Source of the DNA: Denitrovibrio sp.
GTDB taxonomy: Bacteria > Chrysiogenota > Deferribacteres > Deferribacterales > Geovibrionaceae
Direction: 5' to 3'
Assembly (NCBI GenBank): GCA_002869185.1
Contig: PKTN01000012.1
Span: 1 to 64,000 of the forward strand
Length of the DNA stretch: 64,000 nucleotides
A program made the translations under genes and the position numbers. Of the stretch, positions 8,261 to 17,830 are shown piece after piece. Below the pieces are notes generated by a model that was not told the DNA's origin, did not search any database, and worked only from the letters and a program-made list of their open reading frames with translations. Numbering within the stretch: the stretch's first letter is position 1; each line of letters starts with the position of its first letter.

Positions 8261-9130
8261 TTAGTATAACTTACTGGCACCTTTCAGAACATTTATTGCG
8301 TGTTCTCTCAGGTCTGGACGCTCAAGAGCAAAATGAACAACAGCCTCAAAAAGACCATTCATGTTGCCACAGTCGAATCTCTTACCTTCGAATAGATATC
8401 CGTATACGCCCTGCTTAACCGCAACATCAAGTATCGCATCAGTAAGCTGTATCTCACCGCCAGCTCCTCTTGGTGTATGCTCTAAGGCTTCCATTACATC
8501 AGGAGTCAGAATATACCTACCTATGATAGCCATATTTGACGGTGGGTTTTCTTTTGGTTTTTCAACCATTCCATCAAGTTCATAAAGCCCACTCCCCTCT
8601 TCTGCTCCTAATTTTACAATTCCATATTTGGAAGTATCTTCATTAGGTACTTCCATCAATGACACTACTGATTTTCCAGTTTTGTTATAGTTATCTATAA
8701 GCTGTGCTGTAACAGGCTTCTTACTCATTATAATATCATCTGGCAGAATTACCGCAAATGGTTCTTTACCAACAACGTCTTTCGCACACAATACAGCATG
8801 CCCTAAACCTAGTGGATTTTTCTGTCTAACGTAGGTTATATCACACATTGAAGAGAGTCTTTGCATCTCAGCCAACACTTCTGTTTTCCCCGAATCCTGA
8901 AGCTGATATTCTAACTCTGGTGTTCTATCAAAGTGATCCTCTAAGGCTCTTTTGCTTCTAGCTGAAACAAATACAACCCTCTCAACACCTGCAGCTATCA
9001 CTTCTTCCACTGCATATTGTATAAGTGGCCTATCTATCAAAGTAACCATCTCTTTTGGCATAGATTTAGTCGCAGGGAGTAATCTCGTACCAAGCCCTGC
9101 AACAGGGAAAACAGCTGTCCTAACTTTCAT
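8261..9130 (-). CDS. galU: UTP--glucose-1-phosphate uridylyltransferase
   Basis: Makes UDP-glucose from UTP and glucose 1-phosphate for cell-surface polysaccharide and LPS core synthesis. The 289-residue protein has the N-terminal nucleotide-binding signature AGLGTRLLPATKSMPKEM, the central LPDD motif, and the VEKPKENPPSNMAIIGRY block typical of bacterial GalU. GAGG precedes the ATG. The MEMO-family gene ends 12 nt before its start position on the same strand, and hsp20 and lon follow, so the four genes probably form one transcript. Confidence 0.95.
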   Translation of the reverse strand: MKVRTAVFPVAGLGTRLLPATKSMPKEMVTLIDRPLIQYAVEEVIAAGVERVVFVSARSKRALEDHFDRTPELEYQLQDSGKTEVLAEMQRLSSMCDITYVRQKNPLGLGHAVLCAKDVVGKEPFAVILPDDIIMSKKPVTAQLIDNYNKTGKSVVSLMEVPNEDTSKYGIVKLGAEEGSGLYELDGMVEKPKENPPSNMAIIGRYILTPDVMEALEHTPRGAGGEIQLTDAILDVAVKQGVYGYLFEGKRFDCGNMNGLFEAVVHFALERPDLREHAINVLKGASKLY

Positions 9131-9142
9131 AATATACGCCTC

Positions 9143-9928
9143 TTATTTATAATATAGTCCGCAATAACCAACTACACGATTGTTATCACCATTCACTAAT
9201 CCACTATGGGTATGCTCCACAACAATAGGCTCCAAAGCCCCTTTAGCTTTACTATACTCCACTCCTATACATGCCGGAACAACCCCACACATAGATATTT
9301 TCATCTCTGATACTGTTTCATACAGTCCAATAGAGTCTAAAGCTAATAATTTATCAATTGCAGCCTTGTCTTTGAGTTCTGTAGTGCTCACATCTTCAAA
9401 ATGATTAAAATCTGAGCTGATTAAAACAAGAGCATCATCAATACAAGCCACTAAATGCTGTGCAGCTTCTTTGATTTCATCTATATGTAAATACTTTGAT
9501 GTTATGCACACTACCTTAACATCAGGATTGAAATACTTGAGCATAGGAAAGATCACCTCGAGCGAATGCTCTTCTCGATGAGCAGAGGCATCTTTTGTAA
9601 ACAATGGGTGTTTGCAAATTTTTTCTATTGTATCTGAATCATGAAAAACATAGCCAAGTGGTGTTTGCCATTCTCCGCCAGGAAAAACAGACACACTAGG
9701 TCCCGTACCTGTATGGTTAGGCCCGATCAGAATTACTAAATTAGGTATATTTATTGAAGATAAGGTATGAACTGCTGTTGCACCAGAATATATGTACCCA
9801 GCATGAGGGACAAGAACACAAGTAGCTTCCTCTTTTATTACATCAAGCTCATGTTTTGAAATGAAAGCATTTACAGAATCTGCATCAGCTGGATAAAAAG
9901 TTCCTGCTACCGCTGCCTGTCTGTACAT
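9143..9928 (-). CDS. amrB: MEMO-family (AmmeMemoRadiSam protein B)
   Basis: A 261-residue protein of the MEMO1 family. The signature segments are AAVAGTFYPAD at the N terminus, VPHAGYIYSG, IGPNHTG, a REEHSLEVIFPML block carrying a conserved His-Ser-Leu-Glu, and SSDFNHF. The fold is related to extradiol dioxygenases with conserved histidines. In prokaryotes it often accompanies an AMMECR1 protein and a radical SAM enzyme, but neither lies beside it here. The biochemical role is not settled. GGGAG precedes the ATG. The start overlaps the open frame running down from the unknown gene at 10114-10722. Confidence 0.88.
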   Translation of the reverse strand: MYRQAAVAGTFYPADADSVNAFISKHELDVIKEEATCVLVPHAGYIYSGATAVHTLSSINIPNLVILIGPNHTGTGPSVSVFPGGEWQTPLGYVFHDSDTIEKICKHPLFTKDASAHREEHSLEVIFPMLKYFNPDVKVVCITSKYLHIDEIKEAAQHLVACIDDALVLISSDFNHFEDVSTTELKDKAAIDKLLALDSIGLYETVSEMKISMCGVVPACIGVEYSKAKGALEPIVVEHTHSGLVNGDNNRVVGYCGLYYK

Positions 9929-10113
9929 ATATATCTCCCAACCTTCTCAAACCACTGATCTGTCATATTAATAGATATATTAAAAAAGCTGAAATCATTA
10001 ACAAGCACTAGGTGTTTATCAATATTATTAATTATCCAAGGCATTCTATTTCTAGATATTACCAATTCTTTAACCTTTTTAAAGTTAAATTTTTCTAAGA
10101 ATTTAAACTTTTT
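9929..10113 (-). other. Stop-free continuation of the 10114-10722 reading frame
   Basis: After the TAA that ends the gene at 10114-10722, the same frame stays open for 68 codons, to a TAG at 9907-9909 inside the next gene. The hypothetical peptide is protein-like (for example NRMPWIINNIDKHLVL and MTDQWFEKVGRYI) with tryptophans and mixed polar and hydrophobic residues. In such AT-rich DNA a random frame would usually close sooner. It may be the former C-terminal third of the gene, lost through a nonsense change, or simply chance. Confidence 0.4.
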
Positions 10114-10722
10114 TTATAAAACAGAAATATGATCATGATTCTTGGAGCCAATTGTTATAAGCCTGTTACCAGACGCACACATTTCAATACGCTCATCACC
10201 AATAAAGAATATAAAATAATCCTTACCGAGTGCTTCTTTGAGATCAAAATTTGTGTCATACATTATAAGTTTTTCATTACCGCCAAGAAACTCCATATAA
10301 CCAGTTACAATAGTTGCATGGTCATTATCAGCTGCGATGGTAGCGAAACTTGTGGCATTACTAACTGACGTTGTCACAACATCTTTATTACTTAGAACTC
10401 CACGTTTTAGCAGGCAAAGATCTACTATATCACCAGAATGGAGATCTTTCGACTGTGTTGAAAGCTCTGATTTAATCTTTGAGACCGCTATACCAGACAT
10501 AAAGCTCTTCTTCATCTTAGAGAATGGCTTCACATCGTTATTAAGGGAATCGCCAGGAAAGATAGTTTTAAATGTATTGTCATAAAACATGTGAATATTG
10601 ACAGCATCAATCTCAGGGAACTGATCATTACGCACAAGGACAACATCACGTCCAAAGCTACGCACAGTCTCGGCTATCTTCAACATGTTTGGTGAAGGGT
10701 TCAAAAATATGTAGTCAGCCAT
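10114..10722 (-). CDS. Uncharacterised protein translationally coupled to mqnE
   Basis: A 202-residue soluble protein with no signal peptide and no motif I recognise. Its ATG shares one base with the mqnE stop (TAATG), so it should be co-translated with MqnE. The N terminus reads MADYIFLNPSPNMLKIAETV; the middle has a serine/threonine-rich TTSVSNATSFATIAADNDHATIV segment. It matches neither MqnC, MqnD nor MqnB by eye. The reading frame continues without stops for 68 codons after the TAA, raising the possibility that the annotated end is a premature stop and that the intact family is about 270 residues. Confidence 0.65.
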   Translation of the reverse strand: MADYIFLNPSPNMLKIAETVRSFGRDVVLVRNDQFPEIDAVNIHMFYDNTFKTIFPGDSLNNDVKPFSKMKKSFMSGIAVSKIKSELSTQSKDLHSGDIVDLCLLKRGVLSNKDVVTTSVSNATSFATIAADNDHATIVTGYMEFLGGNEKLIMYDTNFDLKEALGKDYFIFFIGDERIEMCASGNRLITIGSKNHDHISVL

Positions 10723-11738
10723 TAGTTAGTATCATATACCTTTATTTCGTTGTAGAAAGCATCCCTCTCAACAGCAGTCAGTCCGGCAGAGCTTACGAAA
10801 TCAACCAGTGATTCAACAGTAAGTCCCTCGCTACTGGTTGCTCCTGCGGCGTGAGTAATGTTCTCTTTTATTATTGTACCATCAAGGTCGTCAGCACCAA
10901 AGCGTAGTGCTATTTGAGCTGTCTTTTCTCCTAGCATAACCCAATAGGCTTTTATGTGAGGGACATTATCAAGCATTATGCGTGAAACAGCAATAGTCTT
11001 TAAATCCTCAACACCTGTAGCGGGGTAAATATCTTTAAGAAAAGTGTTCTCAGGGTGAAATGAAAGTGGAATAAAAGCTAAAAAACCACCCGTCTTCTCT
11101 TGCAGGTTCCTTATCGTTTCTAAATGCCTTAATTTATGCTCATCTTTTTCAACATGACCATAAAGCATTGTAGCATTTGTTTTAATGCCATTTTTATGAG
11201 CAAGCTCATGAATCTCTACCCATCTTTTAGCAGGTATCTTCTCTGGGCATATTACATTACGGATCTCAGGATCAAATATCTCAGCACCACCACCTGGCAT
11301 CATTGCGAGACCAGATTTATTTAGCTGAAGTAACACATCTTCTGCTGAGAGACCAGATATACCAGAAAAGTATTCTATTTCAACAGCACTAAAAGCCTTA
11401 ATTACCTTTTTTGGGTAAGCAGCGTGAAGCGCAGATAAAGATTCGGTGTAAAAGCTAAAAGGCTTTGAAGGGTGCAAACCACCAACGACATGGATCTCGA
11501 CGGCATCCTTACCCTTATCTTCGACATATTTTAGCATTTCGTCTATTTCGTAAATGTAAGCTCCGTCATCACCTTCATCTTTTGCAAAGGCACAGAACCG
11601 ACATTTACTGACGCATATATTTGTATAATTAAGATGAAGATTTCTAACAAAAAAAGTTTTTTTGCCCCATTTTTGCTGTCTAATTTCATCAGCTTTAATC
11701 CCTAATTCGAGAAAGTCTCTATTGAAAATATTATCCAC
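10722..11738 (-). CDS. mqnE: Aminofutalosine synthase MqnE (radical SAM)
   Basis: Radical SAM enzyme of the futalosine menaquinone pathway. It adds the adenosyl radical to 3-[(1-carboxyvinyl)oxy]benzoate, the MqnA product, to give aminofutalosine. The CxxxCxxC cluster ligands are Cys42, Cys46 and Cys49. MMPGGGAEIFDPEIRN, ICPEKIPAKRW and NATMLYGHVE are the MqnE-type signatures, which favour MqnE over the paralogous MqnC. The start is GTG with GGAG upstream; length 338. The partner mqnA is about 45 kb away in this window; mqnC, mqnD and a futalosine nucleosidase are not in the window. Confidence 0.9.
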   Translation of the reverse strand: MDNIFNRDFLELGIKADEIRQQKWGKKTFFVRNLHLNYTNICVSKCRFCAFAKDEGDDGAYIYEIDEMLKYVEDKGKDAVEIHVVGGLHPSKPFSFYTESLSALHAAYPKKVIKAFSAVEIEYFSGISGLSAEDVLLQLNKSGLAMMPGGGAEIFDPEIRNVICPEKIPAKRWVEIHELAHKNGIKTNATMLYGHVEKDEHKLRHLETIRNLQEKTGGFLAFIPLSFHPENTFLKDIYPATGVEDLKTIAVSRIMLDNVPHIKAYWVMLGEKTAQIALRFGADDLDGTIIKENITHAAGATSSEGLTVESLVDFVSSAGLTAVERDAFYNEIKVYDTN

Positions 11739-11837
11739 AGTTTTATCATCTCCGTTTTACGAAACTGTCTATTTCAGAAGTAGTTGAAAAGTAGCACATG
11801 AGGGGGGATTTATCAATAAGTAACTGTCTTAACAGTA

Positions 11838-13136
11838 TCAGCCGGAACACTGTATAGAACCTTCTTCAAAGATTGAAACTTTATTTCTACCTGATTCTTT
11901 AGAGTAGTAGAGAGCAATATCAGCCTTCTGTACAAAACTATCAACTGTATCTCCCGTTTTATAGCTAGCTACGCCAAAACTACATGTAACTTGCCCACAA
12001 TTACTAAACTTATGCTCTGCTATGATTTTTCGGATATGGTCCGCCTTCTCATGGGCTCCCTCTAAATCGGTACCTGGCATCATCAAAACAAACTCTTCTC
12101 CACCATACCTAGCAAACACATCAGACTTTCTTATATTATTACTTACTATCTCCGTAAGTTCTATTAAAACTTTATCCCCTGCAAGATGCCCATATCTGTC
12201 ATTCACTTCTTTAAAGAAATCTATATCCATAATGAGCAACGAAACATCCTGACCATACCGCACGACCCTTTCGAGTTCTTTCTCAACCTCGTCAAAGAAC
12301 TTTTTACGGTTATTTATCTTAGTGAGTGGGTCTTGCTGTGAAAGCATTCTATAAAGTTGCTTCTCTTTCTCCAGCATTGTCACATCTGCAAATGAGAGCA
12401 ACCATTCATCCTTTTCAGGAACGGCTTTAATATTCATAAGGCAAGTAGTCTCTTCATTAGAGAGGAGTGGCTGAAGAACAACCATCCTATTCTTAATCTG
12501 CTCTCTCTGAGTTTCGAGAATCCAGTCCCTTACACTCTTTCCTGTATAAAACATCTCTTCTTTCTGAACCAAGACAGAGTTTATATTTACATATCTTTCA
12601 ATGTAGTCACTAACATTAGAAACACCTAAGAACTCTTTAAAAGATTCGTTAAGGTAGGTGCACTTCACACCATTAGTAGTAATAACAAAATTTGGATTAA
12701 GATCTAATACTTCACGTAGAAAGTCATTCTGCTTTTCCATCTGCTTTTCATGAATAATCGATGCTGTTATCTTCTTTATAACATCAATAAGATAAGCAAA
12801 GTCTATAGGTTTTTTTATGTATTTATCAATTCCGATATTAATTGATTTCAGAAAGAGTTCTTCATCATTATGTCCTGTTGTCACAATGATAGGAACAGTA
12901 GGATTAAGCTTTTTAATTTTGTCAGACATCTCCAAGCCGTCCATAACAGGCATACGGATATCCGTAATGATAAGGTCTGGCTTGTACTCTTCAAAAGCAT
13001 CTAAAGCTTCCTTACCATTTGTAAACACGAATAGATTATCTGTTCGCCTGCGAAGAAATCGAACAAAACCTTCCCGGATAGCAGGTTCGTCTTCAACATA
13101 GAAAATTCGTACTTCTGAAATAATATCTTCTTTCAT
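11838..13136 (-). CDS. Response regulator diguanylate cyclase (REC-PAS-GGDEF)
   Basis: Soluble 432-residue signalling protein likely to make cyclic di-GMP when phosphorylated. The N-terminal receiver domain (about 8-125) carries the acidic pair in VEDEP, phospho-acceptor Asp59 in ITDIRMP, and the conserved lysine in the KKPIDF segment. A PAS-like domain follows (about 140-265). The C-terminal cyclase domain has GGEEF (near 345) with an intact RxxD inhibitory site (RKSD) five residues before it. The cognate kinase is not adjacent. No strong terminator is visible in the 99 nt between it and mqnE. Confidence 0.9.
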   Translation of the reverse strand: MKEDIISEVRIFYVEDEPAIREGFVRFLRRRTDNLFVFTNGKEALDAFEEYKPDLIITDIRMPVMDGLEMSDKIKKLNPTVPIIVTTGHNDEELFLKSINIGIDKYIKKPIDFAYLIDVIKKITASIIHEKQMEKQNDFLREVLDLNPNFVITTNGVKCTYLNESFKEFLGVSNVSDYIERYVNINSVLVQKEEMFYTGKSVRDWILETQREQIKNRMVVLQPLLSNEETTCLMNIKAVPEKDEWLLSFADVTMLEKEKQLYRMLSQQDPLTKINNRKKFFDEVEKELERVVRYGQDVSLLIMDIDFFKEVNDRYGHLAGDKVLIELTEIVSNNIRKSDVFARYGGEEFVLMMPGTDLEGAHEKADHIRKIIAEHKFSNCGQVTCSFGVASYKTGDTVDSFVQKADIALYYSKESGRNKVSIFEEGSIQCSG

Positions 13137-13213
13137 ACACCACCGAAGTTAATAACTAATAATATCATAAAATTGCATATGACATAGTGTAAAATACCTG
13201 TCAAATAAAATAA

Positions 13214-13249
13214 ACAAAAAAAAGGCTCTGTTTATAAAACAGAGCCTTT
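13214..13249 (-). terminator. Rho-independent terminator after nhaB
   Basis: A perfect 13-bp stem (AAAGGCTCTGTTT with its complement) with a 3-nt loop, followed on the minus strand by eight T residues. It lies about 20 nt past the nhaB stop. Confidence 0.9.
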
Positions 13250-13270
13250 GATATTTCTAAATAGAAACTT

Positions 13271-14809
13271 TTACAGTAGGTAAAGAACTCCTAAGTATCC
13301 AGAAACACTCATCACAACTGCGTAAGGGAATGCAAGTTTAACCATCTCCATATAAGAGAGTCTGATCAGCGGAGCGAGTGCAGAAGTAAGAAGGAAAAGG
13401 AAAGCCGCCTGACCATTAGGTGTTGCAACAGAAGGGATGTTTGTTCCCATGTTGATAGCAACAGCAAGCTTCTGGAACTGCTCAAGGTGTAAAAGCTCTT
13501 CAGCTGTATGAGCAGCTTCTGGGTGACCAAGCATAGGTATAATATCTTTGAAGTGGGTTGCAGTTTCGTTGATGTAAACTGTAGCCACGAAAACGTTATC
13601 TGATATTGCAGAGAGAACACCGTTAGCGATGTAATAAGCAACAAGTTGCCCCTGCCCTTTCATACTAAGCACATAATTGATGACTGGCTGGAAAAGATGC
13701 TGATCATGGATTACAGCAACAATAGCAAAGAACACTACCAAAAGAGCTGTAAACGGAAGAGCCTCTTCAAAAGCGTGACCAATCTGGTGCTCACTAATAA
13801 CACCAGTAAAAGCAGTAAGAAGTACTATGATCATAAGACCGATAACACCAACCTCAGCAATGTGAAGAGCAAGAGCTGCGATCAGCAGTACGCCTATTAT
13901 AGCCTTAACAAGAAGCCTAGCTTTACCCTGTGCATCCATATTAGCTATATCTTCTTTGACCCTATCTTCGAGAACTTTACGAACTGGAGCAGGAAGATGA
14001 GCCCCATAACCCATTATTTTAAACTTCTCAAGTAAAACGCATGTTAAAAGTCCCATGAAAAGGACGGGGATAGAAACTGGAGCACAATGTAGGAAGAAGT
14101 CTGAAAAGTGCCAGTGCAGTTTCTCACCTATGATAAGGTTCTGTGGCTCTCCAACAAGAGTTGTAGCACCACCAAGAGCTGTACCAACAGCACCGTGCAT
14201 CATAAGGTTTCTGAGGAAAGCCCTGAAGTGATCAAGGTCTTCTCTGAAGCTATGATTTACGCCATCATCATTTCCTATATTATATTCTTCTACTGTGTGA
14301 GTAGATGTATATTTATGAAAAATTCCATAAAAGCCGTAAGCAACAGCAATAATAACCGCTGTAACAGTAAGAGCGTCAAGGAAAGCAGAGAGGAAAGCAC
14401 CTAGAAAACAGAAGAGAAGTGAAAGTAAAATCTTCGACTTAACTCCAACTAAGATTTTTGTAAAAAGGAACAGAAGTCCTTCTTGCATAAAATAAATACC
14501 CGCAACCATAAACATAAGTAGCATAATAACTGGAAAGTTAGCAGCAGTCTCATGGTACACAGTCTCAGGAGAAGTCATTCCCAAAATTACACACTCAATA
14601 GCTAACAATCCCGCTGGCGGAAGTGGATAGCATTTAAGTGCCATAGCCAATGTAAAAATAAATTCGATAATAATAACCCAACCAGTAACAAATGGTCCTA
14701 CTACAAAAAGTAGTATAGGGTTCAGGACGAGAAAAGCAACTATGGTAAGTTTATACCATTTAGGAGCTTCCCCTAGAAAGTTTTTAGATAAAGCGAGTCC
14801 CATACTCAT
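13271..14809 (-). CDS. nhaB: Na+/H+ antiporter NhaB
   Basis: A 512-residue inner-membrane antiporter that exports Na+ in exchange for H+. The start, [14 protein letters not shown], and the blocks [35 protein letters not shown] and [22 protein letters not shown] are NhaB-specific. About 10-12 transmembrane segments are visible. GAGGTG precedes the ATG. It is followed by a strong terminator and appears to be a single-gene unit. A sodium-dependent or marine/saline lifestyle is suggested but not proven. Confidence 0.93.
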   Translation of the reverse strand: MSMGLALSKNFLGEAPKWYKLTIVAFLVLNPILLFVVGPFVTGWVIIIEFIFTLAMALKCYPLPPAGLLAIECVILGMTSPETVYHETAANFPVIMLLMFMVAGIYFMQEGLLFLFTKILVGVKSKILLSLLFCFLGAFLSAFLDALTVTAVIIAVAYGFYGIFHKYTSTHTVEEYNIGNDDGVNHSFREDLDHFRAFLRNLMMHGAVGTALGGATTLVGEPQNLIIGEKLHWHFSDFFLHCAPVSIPVLFMGLLTCVLLEKFKIMGYGAHLPAPVRKVLEDRVKEDIANMDAQGKARLLVKAIIGVLLIAALALHIAEVGVIGLMIIVLLTAFTGVISEHQIGHAFEEALPFTALLVVFFAIVAVIHDQHLFQPVINYVLSMKGQGQLVAYYIANGVLSAISDNVFVATVYINETATHFKDIIPMLGHPEAAHTAEELLHLEQFQKLAVAINMGTNIPSVATPNGQAAFLFLLTSALAPLIRLSYMEMVKLAFPYAVVMSVSGYLGVLYLL

Positions 14810-14911
14810 AGTGTATCCACCTCTATTTTTGTTTCATAATATCGTGCAATTTTACCGAAACGCTTCGTTAATTACAAGCAAAATCGGACTAAACCAATAC
14901 CGATTCTAGAC

Positions 14912-16096
14912 TTATATACTAATTAATAGAACCTTTGCCTTATCACCTTTAGAGAGTGACCCTGTATTTTCATCAAGGAGTAAAAGTCCGTTAACTTTGG
15001 CAAAACTATTATAGTGTGACGTCTTCTGAGTGCCTGCGTCAGAAACATAAAAATTACCATCTTCTACTTCAACAATCCCTCTGTTAAGCTCGAAACGCCC
15101 CTCTTTTGCTCGTGTATCAGTTTTAAGGATTGCATTTACAACCTCAAATTCGTTAGCTGTCTGACCATAGGCTCTCCTCAGTGCAGGCAAAACATGAAAA
15201 AGAAGGTTTGTGGTGAACGCGGCAGGATAACCAGGCATACCTATAAAAGTACAACCGCTCCTCTTTGCTAGCATTAGTGGGCTACCAGGTTTTATTCTTG
15301 TCCTCTCAAAAAGGATCTCGTAGTCGAAATTACGAAAAACATCTTTAACAAAGTCATATTTACCCATAGATATCCCACCTGATGAGATGATGATATCGTA
15401 TTTATCTGACATCTCTTCAAATGCACCTGCAACCTCTTCACGACTATCTTTAACATGACCATAGTATTCAAAGTCGAATCCAAATCGTGTAAAGAACGAT
15501 TCCAATATATATCTGTTAGTATTAAAGACGAGTCCCTTTTGGAAATCATCCTCAACCTCTAGTATTTCATCACCAGTGACAAAAACACCAATCTTTGGTC
15601 TCTTATAAACCTCAACCTCTTGCCTACCTAAGTAGAACAGAACAGGATAGACGCTATCGGAAACAACGCTCCCTTTTTTGACAGCTAGTGTCCCTTCGGA
15701 GCACTCTTCACCTATCCGATTTACGTTTTCACCGTCTGACATAGCAGGAATAGTCACTGTTCCATCATTATCCTCACAGTCCTCTACCCTAGCAACAGCC
15801 ATAGCTCCATCAGGCACTGTTGCACCTGTCATCACAAATACAGTCTCGCCTTCTGAGATAGACACAGGTCCTTTACGCCCTGCCCCCGTCTCACCTTTGA
15901 GTATATATTTTTCATCACCTAATATATGAGCATAACCATCAACTGCTGATTTCCGAGTGTCAGGGTAATTCCTAACTGTAAGTATATCCTCTGCTAAAAC
16001 TCTACCAAAAGAGTCCCTAACAGATATTTTCTCCGTTCCAGCCACTGGTAGTGCTGATTTTAAAATTTCTTTTGCTTGATGTCTGTCTACTATCAT
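14912..16096 (-). CDS. moeA: Molybdopterin molybdotransferase MoeA
   Basis: Inserts molybdate into adenylylated molybdopterin in the final step of molybdenum cofactor synthesis. The 394-residue protein begins MIVDRHQAKEIL, contains DxxSAVDGYA-like RKSAVDGYAH, TGATVPDGAMAVARVEDC, GDEI within VTGDEILE, SSGGISMGKYDFVKD, and the PGSPLMLAKRSGC and GMPGYPAAF substrate loops. The ATG used has a GGGG-containing ribosome binding site and is 4 nt after the upstream gene; an earlier in-frame start would run 66 nt back into that gene. Probable clients in the window include the molybdopterin protein at 1420-2010. Confidence 0.93.
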   Translation of the reverse strand: MIVDRHQAKEILKSALPVAGTEKISVRDSFGRVLAEDILTVRNYPDTRKSAVDGYAHILGDEKYILKGETGAGRKGPVSISEGETVFVMTGATVPDGAMAVARVEDCEDNDGTVTIPAMSDGENVNRIGEECSEGTLAVKKGSVVSDSVYPVLFYLGRQEVEVYKRPKIGVFVTGDEILEVEDDFQKGLVFNTNRYILESFFTRFGFDFEYYGHVKDSREEVAGAFEEMSDKYDIIISSGGISMGKYDFVKDVFRNFDYEILFERTRIKPGSPLMLAKRSGCTFIGMPGYPAAFTTNLLFHVLPALRRAYGQTANEFEVVNAILKTDTRAKEGRFELNRGIVEVEDGNFYVSDAGTQKTSHYNSFAKVNGLLLLDENTGSLSKGDKAKVLLISI

Positions 16097-16100
16097 TAAA

Positions 16101-17120
16101 TTAGCCCCTTCCAAAAGGACATATCGGATAAACACATTTCTTACAGAAGTGACACAGTCCACCGTGAGCGAGCTTTGCCAAATCCTCTTTTGTAATCTTC
16201 TCTCCCGCTAACATCCTAGGAAATAATATATCAAATGATGTCGCTGTAAAGTGAAGTGCCGCAGCTGGTATCGCACACACTGGGACATCGTTCAAATAAC
16301 CAACCGTCATATTGTTTCCTGGCTGGATAGGTGTCCCCTTCATCTCATAAACTACACCAGCGTTAGCCATGGCCTGAGCTGTAATATCATCAGGATCAAC
16401 AGATGTTCCGCCAGTCGTGATAACTAGGTCTGATTTCTCAGCCATCTCACTAACAGCACTCACAACAATATCCATCTCGTCAGGAACAATTCGATACTCA
16501 ATTAACTCTATACCGTACTGCTTAAGCTTTGCTTCGATGATAGACTTAAAGCCATCCTTGATCTTACCTTCGTAAACTTCGCTACCTGTTACAAGAAGTG
16601 ACGCTGTCTTTGTTCTAAAAGGCTTGATACTAAAAAGAGGTTTCTCAAGTATAACTCTCATTTTATCCATAACCTCTTTCTCGCATATGAGAGGGATAAT
16701 CCTAAAGGCAGCGACCTGCTTACCTTTATTTACGCCCATATTGTTATGGATACTTGGGAGTGAGGTTGTACCAAGCATATTAATCTCGAAAAGTCGTTCT
16801 TCGTCTATCTTAAAAAGACCGTCAATCTCAGCAAAGAAGCTGATTTTACCCTCAACAGGCTCTTTGTCGTATGAAATATTTTCACCAGCAGCGAGTGGCG
16901 CTGTAATCCTTGCTGCGTCATCCTCATGGACTCCGCTATCATTACCATCTTCTATGAAAACCGTCCTTCGTCCTAAGCTCTTAAGGTGCTCCAGTTCAGA
17001 TTCCTGTATGATATGACCACGTTTATATGCTCTGCCTTTTGTTCCCTTCTCACGGTTCACCTCTGTGATATCGTAAGCGAGTACATGTCCGACAGCCTCT
17101 TCTACTGTTACCTTTTTCAT
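16101..17120 (-). CDS. MoeA-like molybdopterin-binding protein with C-terminal cysteine cluster
   Basis: A 339-residue relative of the MoeA/MogA domain. The MoCF-binding core lies in the C-terminal half: LLVTGSEVYEG (about 178-188), VITTGGTSVDPDD (about 234-246), and the GTPIQPGNNMTVGYL loop. The N-terminal part is shorter than in true MoeA. The last 20 residues hold five cysteines (CHFCKKCVYPICPF), which could ligate an iron-sulfur cluster or zinc. It precedes moeA with a 4-nt gap, so both are one operon. Family members are usually called molybdopterin-binding protein; the exact step is unknown. Confidence 0.85.
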   Translation of the reverse strand: MKKVTVEEAVGHVLAYDITEVNREKGTKGRAYKRGHIIQESELEHLKSLGRRTVFIEDGNDSGVHEDDAARITAPLAAGENISYDKEPVEGKISFFAEIDGLFKIDEERLFEINMLGTTSLPSIHNNMGVNKGKQVAAFRIIPLICEKEVMDKMRVILEKPLFSIKPFRTKTASLLVTGSEVYEGKIKDGFKSIIEAKLKQYGIELIEYRIVPDEMDIVVSAVSEMAEKSDLVITTGGTSVDPDDITAQAMANAGVVYEMKGTPIQPGNNMTVGYLNDVPVCAIPAAALHFTATSFDILFPRMLAGEKITKEDLAKLAHGGLCHFCKKCVYPICPFGRG

Positions 17121-17268
17121 AATAAACTCCGTAATGCATTAAGTTTGAATATATTAGCTATTGCACCATAAAATCAAGTAAAAACACGTAAAGAGAAATT
17201 CAACTAAAAACCTTAGACCCTATATGTTAATATGACCATATGAGAATAGTAAATTTTGGAGGTTTATA

Positions 17269-17784
17269 ATGTTCAAGTTTAGAGGTGTTGTTTTTATACT
17301 AATACTTCTGTTTATCGCCGCATGTGGTGGCGGTGGCGGAAACCCTGTGGAAGATTTAAGTAGCAGCATAACAACAAGCATCCCAGTAGATAATGGCGCT
17401 ATTGGCTCAGACGGTTCTATACCTGCGGATCCAGGTGCAGCTGCTGACTTAACACTCCTTGGTGTTGACACAAATGATAACAGTGTGCGTGACGAAGTGG
17501 AGATAGCTATTGCTGATAGATATCCTGAAGATATTCAAACAAAGAATGCACTTAAACAGGTAGCAAAATCTATACAGTCAGCTTTTGAGGGTATAGATAC
17601 ATCTGACACAGAGGCCACATCTGCAGCAGTGAGCGAGATGATAAAGGCTGTGGATTGTCTTACATCAAGATCTGATGACCCGCGTTCTGACCTCTTATTT
17701 ATAGAGATGCAAATGGTAGACACAACAGCAAGAGCACAGGCATATAACGCATTTAATGAAAGCGCAGCAGGACAGTTTTTTTAA
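17269..17784 (+). CDS. Small exported lipoprotein
   Basis: A 171-residue protein with a lipoprotein signal peptide: MFKFRG, a hydrophobic core, then a lipobox ending AAC near residue 19, followed by five glycines. After a low-complexity Ser/Pro/Gly linker there is a VDTNDNSVRDEVE segment resembling a calcium-binding Asp-rich loop, then a mostly helical acidic region. GGAGG precedes the ATG. It is the first gene of a plus-strand group with the hydrolase at 17831, 46 bp later. No known family recognised; the lipobox is clear. Confidence 0.75.
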   Translation: MFKFRGVVFILILLFIAACGGGGGNPVEDLSSSITTSIPVDNGAIGSDGSIPADPGAAADLTLLGVDTNDNSVRDEVEIAIADRYPEDIQTKNALKQVAKSIQSAFEGIDTSDTEATSAAVSEMIKAVDCLTSRSDDPRSDLLFIEMQMVDTTARAQAYNAFNESAAGQFF

Positions 17785-17830
17785 ATAACTACTGATGACC
17801 TTTCTAGTACATGTGAATAAGGGGGCTAAC

